Shown: one piece after another, positions 12,092 through 22,345 of the stretch
How positions within the stretch are numbered: position 1 is the stretch's first letter
Layout: every line of letters begins with the position of its first letter
NCBI RefSeq assembly: GCF_014529535.1
Contig: NC_050738.1
Coordinates: 7,659,410-7,723,409 of the forward strand
Direction of reading: 5' to 3'
Length of the DNA stretch: 64,000 nucleotides
Source of the DNA: Bradysia coprophila
Lineage: Eukaryota > Arthropoda > Insecta > Diptera > Sciaridae
The notes under the pieces: model-generated
Told to the model about the DNA's origin: nothing
What the model saw: the letters and a program-made list of their open reading frames with translations, nothing else
Databases searched by the model: none
Made by a program: the position numbers and the translations under genes

Positions 12092-13469
12092 AGGATTGCG
12101 TCAATTTTACTTTTACACTTGGAGTATTTTCAAAAAATTCAACAGTCTAGGGACCCGACCCACCCTATAGATGCCTAGTTTATATTTATATATTCTGTAC
12201 CCTGTAGCCAATATATTTAACGTTCGACCATCCCATCCAGCGTTCTCGGCTTTATGTTGGTGAAACTATCCACCTCGAAATTGGAAAGAAAATTAAATGT
12301 TTTGTTGGCTCGTTTATCTATTGATATAAAAAGGCTGAACATGTTGAACCTGCAAAAACTATTTTAGGGAATTAAATCCAAAAATTCCTGAATTCTCAAA
12401 GTAAATTTTGTTCGAGAAAAACGCTGTATGAAACTCTGTATTCACACACTTGGCCTGCGGCACATCTAGCACATAAAAAAACATTTCTCAGCCTCTCTTT
12501 CTACAAGTAAAAGACCTTACCTAACTTTTATGCTTTCATCTGAGGCTTTTTTAACATAATTTATTTTGTCAATTTCATTTACAATTCTAAGGAGCTACAA
12601 TAGTTGTCATAAAAGGATCGGTGGTGCTTTGGAATATTAAAATTAGCATCATGGGAACATGAATGCAGCGTCTACTTTCCGTAACGACTTGATCAACCAA
12701 TGGATAATGTTGTACGTGTATGTACTACATGCATTATAACTCGTAAGTCGAGTTATAAAGTGAAATTGAAAACGATTTAGTAGAAGTCGCCTAGCTTGGT
12801 ACAGACAATGAATCGTTATCAGCGCTTTACTTTGAGGAGAAATTCATTTTCCTTTTGTGTTCGTCAATTTGTACAGCACGATTGTGGTAATTTCATATCG
12901 CGTTGTGTACTTCAAAGGCGATGACAAATAACTTCAAACGTTTGTACGTTAAGAAAGAAGCCTATGGCGACAAATTTCGAAACAATTTCCAACCTGATAT
13001 AACACTGTAACACTAATTTTCGTATGTCTAACGATAGAAAGCTGATTCGTTGTATTATTTATTCTGGAAGCGTGCGAACTGAACCAAATTCCGAAAATAT
13101 TAATATTGTTGGAAACTCAATGTGGAAAGTGTCCGTGAGCTCAAATGTAATAAAAATTTATTGCTAATTGCCTGCAATACTAACAAGACAAATGTAACAA
13201 GCATACATAAAGTTAGATTAACCTGGTCCATGTTCAGGTACGAGAGGTGTTATCGAAAAAAATTTAGTTAATAAGACATTTTGAAGAAGGCGAAGAAGAT
13301 TTTGTAGAGGTAATTATAGAATAACCGACGCGACGTTATTTAAGGACACGACTGGAACTTTTAGAAACGGTTAGTCAATATCTGTTCCGACGACGACAAA
13401 ACTAAGCAATGAGCTCGAGCTTAGGCTTGTGTTACATTATATAGCAAAATGTATCTTACAGGCTTCAAC
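12092..13469. other. Intergenic region with one degraded word-array end
   Basis: No gene seen. At about 12363-12405, CTATTTTAGGGAATTAAATC followed by AAAAATTCCTGAATTCTC resembles the end of the word-array element at 41751 and is probably a one-ended fragment. A near-perfect 11-bp inverted repeat, TTATAACTCG / CGAGTTATAA with a short spacer, lies at about 12736-12760. Confidence 0.4.
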
Positions 13470-13793
13470 ATTCCAAATGTCTCACTGTCATTTTTTTCAA
13501 AGAATGTCATTGTGAATTCGCAATGACACAATGCAACGCACTGCTCCTAGCATGAACACTACTTTGACAAACGTCGAATTTGGAGGCATTTGTGATGAGA
13601 GCTACCGCTTAAGATTGATTGTATTGTGTGTTTGAACTCACACAACTAAAACAAGTCACCTATCTTCACGAAAGAAACGCAGTGCCTACTGTGACTTCAT
13701 CAGCCTCCAAATATTTCTTATGTTCATGCTAGGAGCAGTGCGTTGCACAATGAAATTCTCAGAAAAATTTGACAGTGAGACATTTGAAATGTC
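13470..13793. repeat. 324-bp palindromic foldback element
   Basis: The left arm reads ATTCCAAATGTCTCACTGTC, later GCAACGCACTGCTCCTAGCA and GGAGGC. The right arm reads GCCTCC, later TGCTAGGAGCAGTGCGTTGC and GACAGTGAGACATTTGAAAT. The arms are reverse complements for most of their length, with small indels and a loop of about 90 bp. There is no credible ORF, and a 64-residue open stretch here is a by-product. It is a long inverted repeat, either a MITE-like foldback or a hairpin-RNA locus. Confidence 0.8.
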
Positions 13794-13923
13794 AAAGACT
13801 GTACAACTAGAGAAGTACAAGATTGTGTATGTGACGCGATCCATTAAACAAAGCTTAAAATCGTGATAGAATTTTCGCATTGCAATTAATATGTGGAATG
13901 AATGTAATTGATGTCAATTTAAT

Positions 13924-14223
13924 TAGACACTTTGCGCAAATGACGTATAATTAATAAGTCAACTTATAAATTGGAAATTATTTGTCAAATCTTAATACAA
14001 AAAGCTCTGGAATAACCAGTGCCGCCTTTTCCATATGGGCCAAATGGGCAAAAGCCCGTGGCGCCCGAAGTGGAGCAGAACAAAATGGCGCCCGAGGTCC
14101 CTAAAAAAATTAGCTTTACTAAATTGACGCCTATTTTTCCAATTGCCCTATGACGCCCAAAAGCTAAGAGCGGCACTGAATAATTTCCAACTTATTATAC
14201 GTCATTTGCGCAAACTGTCTTTT
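13924..14223. repeat. Inverted-repeat element interrupted by a small hAT-like MITE
   Basis: The outer arms match in inverted orientation: TTTGCGCAAATGACGTATAA at 13931 on the left and TTATACGTCATTTGCGCAAA at 14194 on the right, both continuing into GGAAATTA / TAATTTCC. The left arm has an extra stretch of about 17 bases. Between the arms lies a separate GC-richer element (14017-14178). This is a nested or composite arrangement. Confidence 0.7.
14017..14178. mobile_element. 162-bp MITE with CAGTGCCGC ends (hAT-like)
   Basis: It begins CAGTGCCGC and ends GCGGCACTG, exact terminal inverted repeats of 9 bp. The interior is GC-rich with GGCGCCCGA twice. CAGTG-type ends and this size fit non-autonomous hAT elements. 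The expected 8-bp target duplication is not intact: flanks GGAATAAC and AATAATTT share only AATAA with an offset. Non-coding. Confidence 0.65.
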
Positions 14224-16805
14224 ACGTGATTTAAAAAAGATTAAGATTGACTAAATTCCCTAATTGTTCAACCTCTCATTCAAAAACATATTTTCTGTCT
14301 TAATTATTGTTTTTAATACCGATGAGCATTTCCACCGGTTTAAATAGTTTTACTAAAATTGAACTGCTACTCATCAAAGTGCTGGTATCGACAATGCTTT
14401 CGATTCCATTATATTTTGAAGGATATTCCTTTAAAATGAAAACGTTATGTGTAAAAAGCGGTAGAAATCAATTAAAGTTAATTCTTCGATTTTACTAATC
14501 GACACCATCATCAATACGGAATTGATAGGAGTAAATGTTGAATGTTCGTTCAATCTTATCAAAAATTCATGGAGATTTAACCGAACTCTATTTCCGTTAA
14601 ACAAAACAGTTAATGGTGTAGTCATTAGTTATTAATTTTTTTGCGCATAAAGTCGAAAATCATTGGCATATAACTTAATAATGTTCAAACTTGGAAAATA
14701 TTATACCTTTCCCGACACCAAACTAACTTAGTTTCCTTTTACACAAAAGTTGAAGTCATAAGTTCAAATTTATTACGTACCAGTTTTCACATGCTTTAAA
14801 CTTAACTAAATGACACATCGGGGAATGTTAGGAACCTAAATGTGTAAGCTAACGATTTTTATTAGTTTTGAATGCTAAAATTTATTGAGATCCAAATATT
14901 AAGTCGAAGACTGACCTCTATTTTATTGTGAGTTTTCGATTGCGTACTGTGTGTATTGGTCATCTAAATTTTGATTACTTGAAATAATTGTCAAGTGTCG
15001 CGTCGTTATAGCTACATAATATTCGAATTTGATATAAAATAACGTAACTCCACAACAGCTGAACATTAATAAGGTTTTGCGTGACAAGAATATAACTAGA
15101 ATATTCACAGCTGTTGAACTGTTGCTCCGAATAAAAACATCAAAGATGTAGAAATATGAAATATTGTGACGAGGTTTTGTTCGGCGGCGTTGGCATAGTG
15201 AGGTATAATAGGGATAGGTATATACCATGAGTGTGGATCCTTTGGTTTTAATTTTTAATTTGCACCATCAGCCTTTTGAGGACTTTTTGTATTCGATATT
15301 AAACTAATATATCTCGGTGATTACATACTAGCCCTAGCATTGGTAGCGTCCTAAAGTTTACTCAAGCTTTATAATTTGAGTAGTAGCCTCGGTAGTGGCA
15401 GTGTGTTTGTACACAACGATGACAACGATGTACACCAAGGCTGTACACCAAGGCTGTAAACAAAGTTTACGGCCTTGGATGTACACAACGGGATCACTCG
15501 TGTGACGTAACTTAAATACTATAAATTTGTTCATACATTAAGGCGAGACATCAGTTTTGTGACTAACTTTCCTCATATAGTATTTGCATGCTTTGAGACT
15601 GAACTTCTTATTGGCTGTGAAAGGATGTTAGTGGTCAATACTCTTTCTAGAAAACAAACTCTCAGCCCTGTGTGTCAAATTCACATCTTATTTCTTTGTA
15701 TTCTACAAACACTATTCTACGTTTTGACTGACTACGCTGTGATTTACAAGTAAATTCAAAGGGCTACTTGATTCTTTCACCACCTTAATAAAAGTAGTTT
15801 GTTTGCTAGATAGAGTATTGTAGTGGTCGTATAAGGCTGTTAGTGAGGTCTCTAAACAAATCAAATCCAACCAATAGATATATTTTCACTATCTACTGCG
15901 CTAACAGCTGATGCTGTACCATTTTACCGTTCAAAAACGTTTGATCGTTGCTTAGAAATTCAATGAAAATAGAAACCACTGCCACTAACCGAATAAATAT
16001 ACGTTTCCGGGGCAGATACTCAACCGAAATTAATTAAATTCGAAAATAAATTTCGCTCCAACTCCGTTATTAATACGTAAACTTATCCACCAGATGTATA
16101 CATAGTATGCATCGTAGAAGTTTATGCAACAATGCATTCCCAAAGAAAATCTATATTCAGTTGATATTTTGCTTCTATCTGAAATTCAATATTTCGAAAG
16201 TTTATGTTGTAATGCACTACCAAAGCCACAAATTTTTTTCTTATTGCCAAGTACATGGTCTCTGTGTGCGATTCAAACAATGTTTTCAGCTTGTAGACGA
16301 CGTATTCATGCGAAAGTATGACAAGCATGTCATTCCGTTCGTCGAAAACATTAAGTGACAAATATTTTCTTAGAATTGCAGCAAGAAGATAATGTATTAT
16401 GATATTGAATTTGCTATTCCAGAATGTTATGAGGGAGGACAGACAGAAACAGCAGATTTGCAATTTGTGTAAATTGTGCACGAATCACAATATTATTTCG
16501 TAAGACTTCTCCTCACGATAAACACATATGGTTTAGAGTTTATAAACAAAAGAAAACACACACTTTATGCGGTGGTTGATTTTCCATCCATATCGTTCCA
16601 TTGCGGAACAAAATAAAATATGTGGCAGCGTGAAAATGAATATGATCGTAGATGTTAGTTCAGTAGATACTCCGGTATTGATATAAGAATATATATTCTT
16701 TTGTATCAATAATGATTCACCGTAGAAGTAACGAAATCTTTGCTAAGGTATTTGCCTCGATATCCGGGTAAATATTATGTATACTTGTCGATGTCAGTCG
16801 TTAAG
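14224..16805. other. Intergenic region
   Basis: No gene identified. Several open frames at 14923-15228 and 16107-16481 overlap on both strands and lack any domain pattern. A compact hairpin lies at 15429-15486. Around 16110-16225 there is a degenerate direct repeat of about 26 bp (GTTTATGCAACAATGCATTC versus GTTTATGTTGTAATGCACTA) about 75 bp apart. Confidence 0.4.
15429..15486. repeat. Compact hairpin with duplicated left arm
   Basis: CCAAGGCTGTAAAC pairs with GTTTACGGCCTTGG with one mismatch and a loop of a few bases. The left-arm word TGTACACCAAGGCTGT is duplicated just upstream, so the hairpin can form in two registers. It is probably a small transposon remnant; there is no evidence for a microRNA. 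Confidence 0.4.
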
Positions 16806-16990
16806 TGTTGAAGGAAATGCAATTCACTAACTCAGTTCACCTAATCAAAGGACACCAAATTTAATGTAAAAACCAATCTGTGTAAACTTGATCATTCTAT
16901 TAAAAGCTATTGTCTTATACAGACGTGTTCTTGCTATTCTTATAAAAAGTCCAACTTAATTAGAGCTTCCACAACTCAAAACCTTTAACA
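16806..16990 (+). repeat. Left LTR of the Copia element
   Basis: A 185-bp TG...CA terminal repeat, identical to 18633-18817 and preceded by TTAAG. It should carry the promoter for the element's RNA; TTCTTATAAAAAGTCC near 16938 is a plausible TATA-like region. The primer-binding site starts at the next base. Confidence 0.95.
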
Positions 16991-17042
16991 GGTTATGCGG
17001 CCCAGTCTGAATTAAGAAAGAAAGCAAGCAAACAAAAATAGA

Positions 17043-18584
17043 ATGGATTCAAAAGAAAATCGAATTGTTAAACTGAACAATGAAAATTATTCCATTTGGA
17101 AATATAAAATGGAATTGATTTTGATCAAAGAAAATTTATGGGACAAGGTGATGAAAGTTCATGTGGTACAAGTAGCTGCTGGTCAAAATCCTGATGCCGC
17201 TGCTATTGCCGCAGCTGTCGCTGTTGAAGAAGATTGGAAGAAATCTGACAATAGGGGACGGGCGTTGATTGGTCTAGCTGTAGAAGACGACCAGTTAATA
17301 CATATCAGGAAAGAAGTGACAGCTTGGGGAACGTGGGAAGCTTTGCGAAAGTACCACGAAAAGACCACACTGAGCAACAAAGTTCACTTAATGCGTACGA
17401 TTTGCAGTCTAAAAATGCCTGAGGACGGTAAAGCTGAGGAACATATCAATCAGATGAGAGATCTGTTCCAGAAATTGACCGACATTGGAGAGGAAGAACT
17501 CTCAGAATCCTGGAGTGTGGCAATGTTGTTATCGAGCTTACCGAGAAGTTATGATACTCTGATTACCGCATTAGAGGCTCGTGAAGAAAAGGACTTGACA
17601 TTCGCTTTCGTTCAGCAGAAGGTATTGGCGGAATATGAGCGCCGTTGCAAAAATATGTCTGAATCCGGATTGTCTGAGTCAGCATTGGCTGTAATGTCGA
17701 AATGGAAAGGAATTTCGTGCTTCTTCTGCAATAAACCAAATCATATGTGGAAAGATTGCAAATCATACAGAGAATCGTTATCTTCCAACAAGCAGGAAGA
17801 ATCTGCAAACAAAGTTTCGGAGATCAAGGCCAAAAAGGTGGTTACAACAGAGGAATCAGACGAAAGTGGTTCAGAAGTGAATTATGCTTTTTCGGTGCGT
17901 AACGTTGCACTGGTTCGTAACACTATATTGGAGGTTGACCGCACCTGTACTCTTCATGATATCGTGTTGGGTAACTCAAACAAACTTGATGGAAAGGTGG
18001 CAACAGTCAAATCCGAGTTACACGAATTGGAACCGGAATTATATTTTTTTAGACAACAGAACGAATCGGAGAACGAAGAGGTCATCAGCCCTGATGTAAA
18101 AATCAACGAATTTTATGTTCAAAATGAAAATGGTTCGAATCGAATACAAAAAGAAGCTAATCTGGACTCATTTGTGGGTGATGACGAATGTGTATCCGAT
18201 ATGTTGGTTCAATATGTTGGTAATGACGGGGAAGTCATGCCAAAGCAATATTTCATTTGGAAGAATGGAGAAGTTGATCCGAAATTAGAAGTTTATTTCG
18301 CTCGTGACGACATTGTAAAACCAAAGACTTTTGACGAAGCAATCACTGGAAATCGAAAGGAAAAACGGCAATGTACTATTCAGGAGATAAATTCAGTAAT
18401 GAAAAATGGAATGACGACTGAACTTGGTTTCAATGATGCGACGGCAGCTAAGACCCCGATGGATTCTATCATGCCTCTGAACGGCACAATGAATACGAAG
18501 ATGAAGTTAAGCAGCATAAAAGTTCATTCTGATTTAATTGATGGCTACGCTGATGTGAATTTCAACGAACGAAATGATGGCTAA
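17043..18584 (+). CDS. Gag-led polyprotein of the Copia derivative, pol internally deleted in frame
   Basis: 513 residues. The N-terminus (IVKLNNENYSIWKYKMELIL) is the typical Copia gag opening, and a helical gag domain runs to about residue 200. A CCHC zinc knuckle, CFFCNKPNHMWKDC, spans residues 226-239 and would bind element RNA in the particle. Downstream only scraps of pol remain. At about 422, PKTFDEAITG resembles the start of the Copia reverse-transcriptase domain. Near the C-terminus, AAKTPMDS and DGYADVNF recall the RT/RNase H junction and the RNase H start. No protease DTG or DSG site, integrase HHCC or RT YVDD is present. The reading frame is nevertheless unbroken across the joins, suggesting a maintained gag function or a very young deletion. 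Confidence 0.9.
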   Translation: MDSKENRIVKLNNENYSIWKYKMELILIKENLWDKVMKVHVVQVAAGQNPDAAAIAAAVAVEEDWKKSDNRGRALIGLAVEDDQLIHIRKEVTAWGTWEALRKYHEKTTLSNKVHLMRTICSLKMPEDGKAEEHINQMRDLFQKLTDIGEEELSESWSVAMLLSSLPRSYDTLITALEAREEKDLTFAFVQQKVLAEYERRCKNMSESGLSESALAVMSKWKGISCFFCNKPNHMWKDCKSYRESLSSNKQEESANKVSEIKAKKVVTTEESDESGSEVNYAFSVRNVALVRNTILEVDRTCTLHDIVLGNSNKLDGKVATVKSELHELEPELYFFRQQNESENEEVISPDVKINEFYVQNENGSNRIQKEANLDSFVGDDECVSDMLVQYVGNDGEVMPKQYFIWKNGEVDPKLEVYFARDDIVKPKTFDEAITGNRKEKRQCTIQEINSVMKNGMTTELGFNDATAAKTPMDSIMPLNGTMNTKMKLSSIKVHSDLIDGYADVNFNERNDG

Positions 18585-18632
18585 CTTCTAAGCCATAGCA
18601 AATTGTTAAGATTTGAGTAAATTGAGGGGGAG

Positions 18633-18817
18633 TGTTGAAGGAAATGCAATTCACTAACTCAGTTCACCTAATCAAAGGACACCAAATTTAATGTAAAAAC
18701 CAATCTGTGTAAACTTGATCATTCTATTAAAAGCTATTGTCTTATACAGACGTGTTCTTGCTATTCTTATAAAAAGTCCAACTTAATTAGAGCTTCCACA
18801 ACTCAAAACCTTTAACA
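18633..18817 (+). repeat. Right LTR of the Copia element
   Basis: Identical in sequence and length to the left LTR. It is preceded by the polypurine tract that primes plus-strand synthesis and followed by the target duplication TTAAG. Confidence 0.95.
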
Positions 18818-18822
18818 TTAAG

Positions 18823-21800
18823 ATGATCCGAAAAGGAGTATATTACATTTGTCTTGTTGTCGAATGTCGGATGAGTATAACAAAGATGACAAAGATCGAC
18901 AGGATTTCAATGAGTTTGATTCAGGACTATCAATATTTAAACGTAGAAAATTGCAAAGTTTTTTTTCCCCCGTTTGCAAAACTTTTGATATTGATATTTA
19001 TTTATCGTTACTGACTTGTCCATTATAAAATGCAATATGAGTCAACTTACGTAATTGCATAATGCATAAATTTTGTATGAACGGAAAAATCGTTTCATGC
19101 GAAAGGAATGAGATGAGGAAGTGAGAGAAGGCGTGAAGGGGTATGGGAAAAGTTTCTTGTTGCAAAAATAAACGTGCTTCCATCAACCATGCCATTAACG
19201 TTGGACTTAAAAAATAATTTTATTTTTACAGGGAAAAAAAATAATTCGCGATATAAACACAAATTCACAAAAAGAAAACTTGCGATTGCAGAATGTTTTC
19301 CCGTAGCAATTAAAATGTTTTACCTAGTCCACTTTCATTCGATTAGTTAGGTCCCGTTCAGTGTGATCACTAATAAATGGGGAAAAGCTTACGTAACAAC
19401 ATGGAAAAATAAATTACAGCGAAGGTATACATTAAATTGCTGTTACGAACAATTTACGAATGATAAATGCAACTCGTGATTATTCTTCGTTATAAATTAT
19501 TAGTCAAAACTCCTAATATAATGAGGGAAATGTGATGCAAGTCTCTGTGTCTATTTACAAAACAACTGATATCATTTTAGGTGACGCTTTCTGCACCTGA
19601 ATATTTTAGCAATGAAATAATTTAATAATTTTGCAAAAAAAAAGAAATTGCCCTCTATTGGAGGCTGTAACTTCCAAAGAGGCACGGTTATCCAGAAATA
19701 TTTTTTTTATTTAGAATGACGACCAGAACTTACTCCAAGATATACTTCCTATTTCGCTCGATGTATTTACTGAAATCGATCAATTTGTATGGTACTTTTG
19801 TGATTTTACGAATGATTTTAACGTGGGATAGCTTGTACGGATGGATGTCAGGATTTTTTAATGTTTGAGTAAACGGGGAGAATTTCCAAGTATGCTGTAT
19901 AGGCACAAAAATCTAAGACGAAAACAATTCCATTTGATTTTATTGAACTTGTCCCCAAAGTATATCGATTCTGGTACTTATTTTCTGTATTTTTGAGTTG
20001 ATCGACTTTGTGACAATTTTACCATGAACAAACAGATTTTTCTTGCATATACTACATTGAGGTAGTGCTCGGAAAAGGTCGACCGCCGTCAAAATAATTG
20101 CATTTACTAAAATTTCAGGTAAAGTCGTCAGACAAATTATACCTAGACTGGTATTTCGTACGATACAACTTTCCCCAACATCAATTGGTATATGAAGATA
20201 ACACATTTCGTACGATTTTACACTAATCAATTTTCCCACTTAATCAAGAGGACAAACATTTCGTAATTCATGTTGGGACCACATATTTAATGTAATTTTG
20301 TTCGAAATTTCCACTCTAGGTATAATCACTCTTACGTCACGCCAGGTTTTTGCTTTGAAGCAACCTGACTTGAGCCTTTTAGCCTAAATTTCTCAAACCT
20401 GTTAGGTCAGGTTCGGGGTTGACCTGAAATTGTAAAAAAATTTGTCAGAAATTTCAGGTCAATCTGGAACGTGACAGGTCGGGCCTGAAATCCGAAATCA
20501 GGTTTCAGGTCGGGTCAAAATTCATATAATCAGATTTCAGGTCAGTCAAGTTTCAGGTAAATTCAGGTTGACCGAGCCATATTTGAGTGTGATATCGTTA
20601 GAAAGGTATGATGTCTTACTAAGAGATAAATTTTAACTTCGATCAAAAGATGTCAAGTCACTTAACGTCTGTGACATAAAGGTTTCAGAGGAGTGTATGA
20701 AATTTCATAAAAAAAGAAAATTTATGGGGAAGGAACTCGTGTGATTATATGCAATGCTAGTCTCTGCTCCCAATAGGTCCCTGAATCGATATGCGTTTTT
20801 AGTATTTTGGTGTATTTCATTTGTTGGGGATAGATATACTTGCGTCACTCGTGATATAACACGGGGCAGGATGAAATCGTTGTAAATTAAAAAAAAAATT
20901 GTCTCGTAAATAATTAAGAGTTAAAAGTATTAATTCAAACAGATTTGCATGTCTCATCTTTCCGGTATTTTTCATTATATTTGTTGTGGTATGTGTAATA
21001 AGAAAAGCCATCCGTGGTCACATTTTAAAACGATCCCGTCATTTTTCGAAAGACTGAGTCTGTAAGACTCTAATCAATTTTTTGCAGCTTACATTTTTAT
21101 GTATACCAAAACGGTGACGACTTGGACATTTGTAGGAATCGCGAAGAAAATTGTACGTTTTTTTGTAATAACTTTTAATTACAAGAAATTTCAGATACAA
21201 CATAAAGCCTTAAGACAAATATGTTTTATGAAAATTTCTCGTTAAGTCTACTCATCCCACAAAAGGAAACCTATCTGGTATACATTTAATGTACATAAGG
21301 ACCATTGTCTTGTCGTATATACATTATACACTATAAAATGAGCAGGCCATTGTTTTCGAATTATATATAAAAAAAAAGTTTTCGTCGGAAGAAAAATTGA
21401 ATATAAAGCGAAGAAAATAATTTTCTCTGGTTATACTTCAGAAAAAACACGCTTAGGGGTATTAAGAAAAAGGGTTCCTTGTTTCTGCCAATTTAATTAC
21501 ATGCCAAACACTAAAATCCAGGCTAAAACATTTTGTTGTCGTCTTTATCAATTTCGGCATTATTATTTCATTAAAAACTTCAGATGTAACTCTAATTGCA
21601 GACGCTTGGATTAATGCTGAGTCAACAGTTGGATCATTGTTTTTTCTTCGAAATACAATGCAAGGTCGGTGAACCCAAGGAAAATTATTTGCATCATTTT
21701 GTACCTTTAACATCTAATGTTGAGCAAAAGACGGGGTCGGTAAGTACACAAGAAGTATAATTTTCATCATTTATCCCATTGTCAAAAACGCGAGATAAAG

Positions 21801-21893
21801 TTTATCAGCCGTGAAGTAAATTTGTGGCGGGACCGAAAATGAGGTCCTAAAATCAATCGTCCAAAACGAGCACGGAAATAGCTATTTCTTTGC
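18823..21893. other. Intergenic region with one CAGGTC-word array
   Basis: No gene supported. Open stretches at 19940-20239 (minus) and 20817-21011 (minus) show no recognisable domain and have AT-driven composition. The repeat array at 20342-20577 is listed separately. The remainder is AT-rich sequence in which I see nothing specific. Confidence 0.4.
20342..20577. repeat. Degenerate CAGGTC/TTTCAGGTC word array, copy 1
   Basis: More than a dozen variants of TTTCAGGTC, GTCAGGTT, CAACCTGA and GACCTGAAAT occur in both orientations within about 230 bp, without fixed period. The right end, GTTGACCGAGCC, is the complement of the GGCTCGG end motif of the element at 61122. It resembles a small inverted-repeat transposon whose terminal word has multiplied inward. 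Confidence 0.6.
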
Positions 21894-22044
21894 CACTGAC
21901 AAAAAAGAGCTGTAAATCTTACCTGCTGATAACTATGTTATCAGCTTTTTTGTATGGAGAGCTACAGCTGTGGCAGCTATTGCAGGCTACCTGGAGACAA
22001 AGTTACCTGAAACAGGTAAGATTTTCAACTCTTTTTTGTCAGTG
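21894..22044. mobile_element. 151-bp MITE with CACTGACAAAAAAGAG ends (CACTA/EnSpm-like)
   Basis: Terminal inverted repeats of about 32 bp begin CACTGACAAAAAAGAG, continue to TCTTACCTG, and are mirrored as CAGGTAAGATTTT to CTTTTTTGTCAGTG. The element is flanked on both sides by TGC (21891-21893 and 22045-22047). A 3-bp duplication with CACTG ends is the signature of the CACTA/EnSpm superfamily. The loop contains a second small palindrome, GCTGATAACTATGTTATCAGC region. Non-coding. Confidence 0.75.
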
Positions 22045-22070
22045 TGCGGTTTTTGAAGAATAGCACATTT

Positions 22071-22178
22071 CGTACCTAGGACTAAAAGTCTTTTTTAGAT
22101 TCTGAGAGGTTTCCAGACAGAGCCTAAGGCGAGGTCTGGAAAGGAATACTCTAAAAAAGACTTTTAGTCCGTGGTACG
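22071..22178. mobile_element. 108-bp palindromic MITE with CGTACC ends
   Basis: The left end, CGTACCTAGGACTAAAAGTC followed by TTTTTTAGA, is mirrored by TCTAAAAAAG and ACTTTTAGTCCGTGGTACG on the right. The arms are about 29 bp. A smaller inner inverted repeat (GGTTTCCAGAC / GTCTGGAAAG) lies near the centre. It is only 26 bp from the preceding MITE. Target duplication not resolved. Confidence 0.65.
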
Positions 22179-22254
22179 AATAGTATTTTTCATATTGGAC
22201 GGAGAAAAAGTGCTTAGTAGCATCAACCCAGCATGTAAACCCTTAACATAACTT

Positions 22255-22345
22255 GGGATAATAAACTGAAGAGTAACGTTTTGATGTATTCATTGCCTCG
22301 GCTTCGCCTCAGATCAATAAAGTTCAACATTGAAGCTGGGCTGTT
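22255..22345. repeat. Short foldback element, copy C (reverse orientation, decayed)
   Basis: Contains the reverse-complement apex CCTCGGCTTCGCCTCAGATC and AATAAAGTTC as in copies A and B, with GGGATAATAAACTG as the outer left arm. The right arm is largely diverged. Confidence 0.5.

Larger units (their letters stand above)
16806..18817 (+). mobile_element. Non-autonomous Copia (Ty1) LTR retrotransposon, full length
   Basis: Two LTRs of 185 bp (16806-16990 and 18633-18817) start TGTTGAAGG and end TTTAACA. By base-by-base reading they are identical. The element is flanked by a 5-bp duplication TTAAG (16801-16805 and 18818-18822). Directly after the left LTR, GGTTATGCGGCCCAGTC (16991-17007) closely resembles the Drosophila copia primer-binding site, which pairs with an internal part of initiator-Met tRNA. 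A purine tract, TTGAGGGGGAG, precedes the right LTR. The interior is only about 1.6 kb with one ORF, so integrase and most of reverse transcriptase are missing. Identical LTRs imply a recent insertion that used pol in trans, the pattern described for TR-GAG-type elements. Confidence 0.95.

Noticed and set aside
16107..16481. Overlapping open frames on both strands (119 codons minus; 83 and 65 plus)
   Set aside because: Three frames are open in the same region by base composition; no family resemblance or splice partners.
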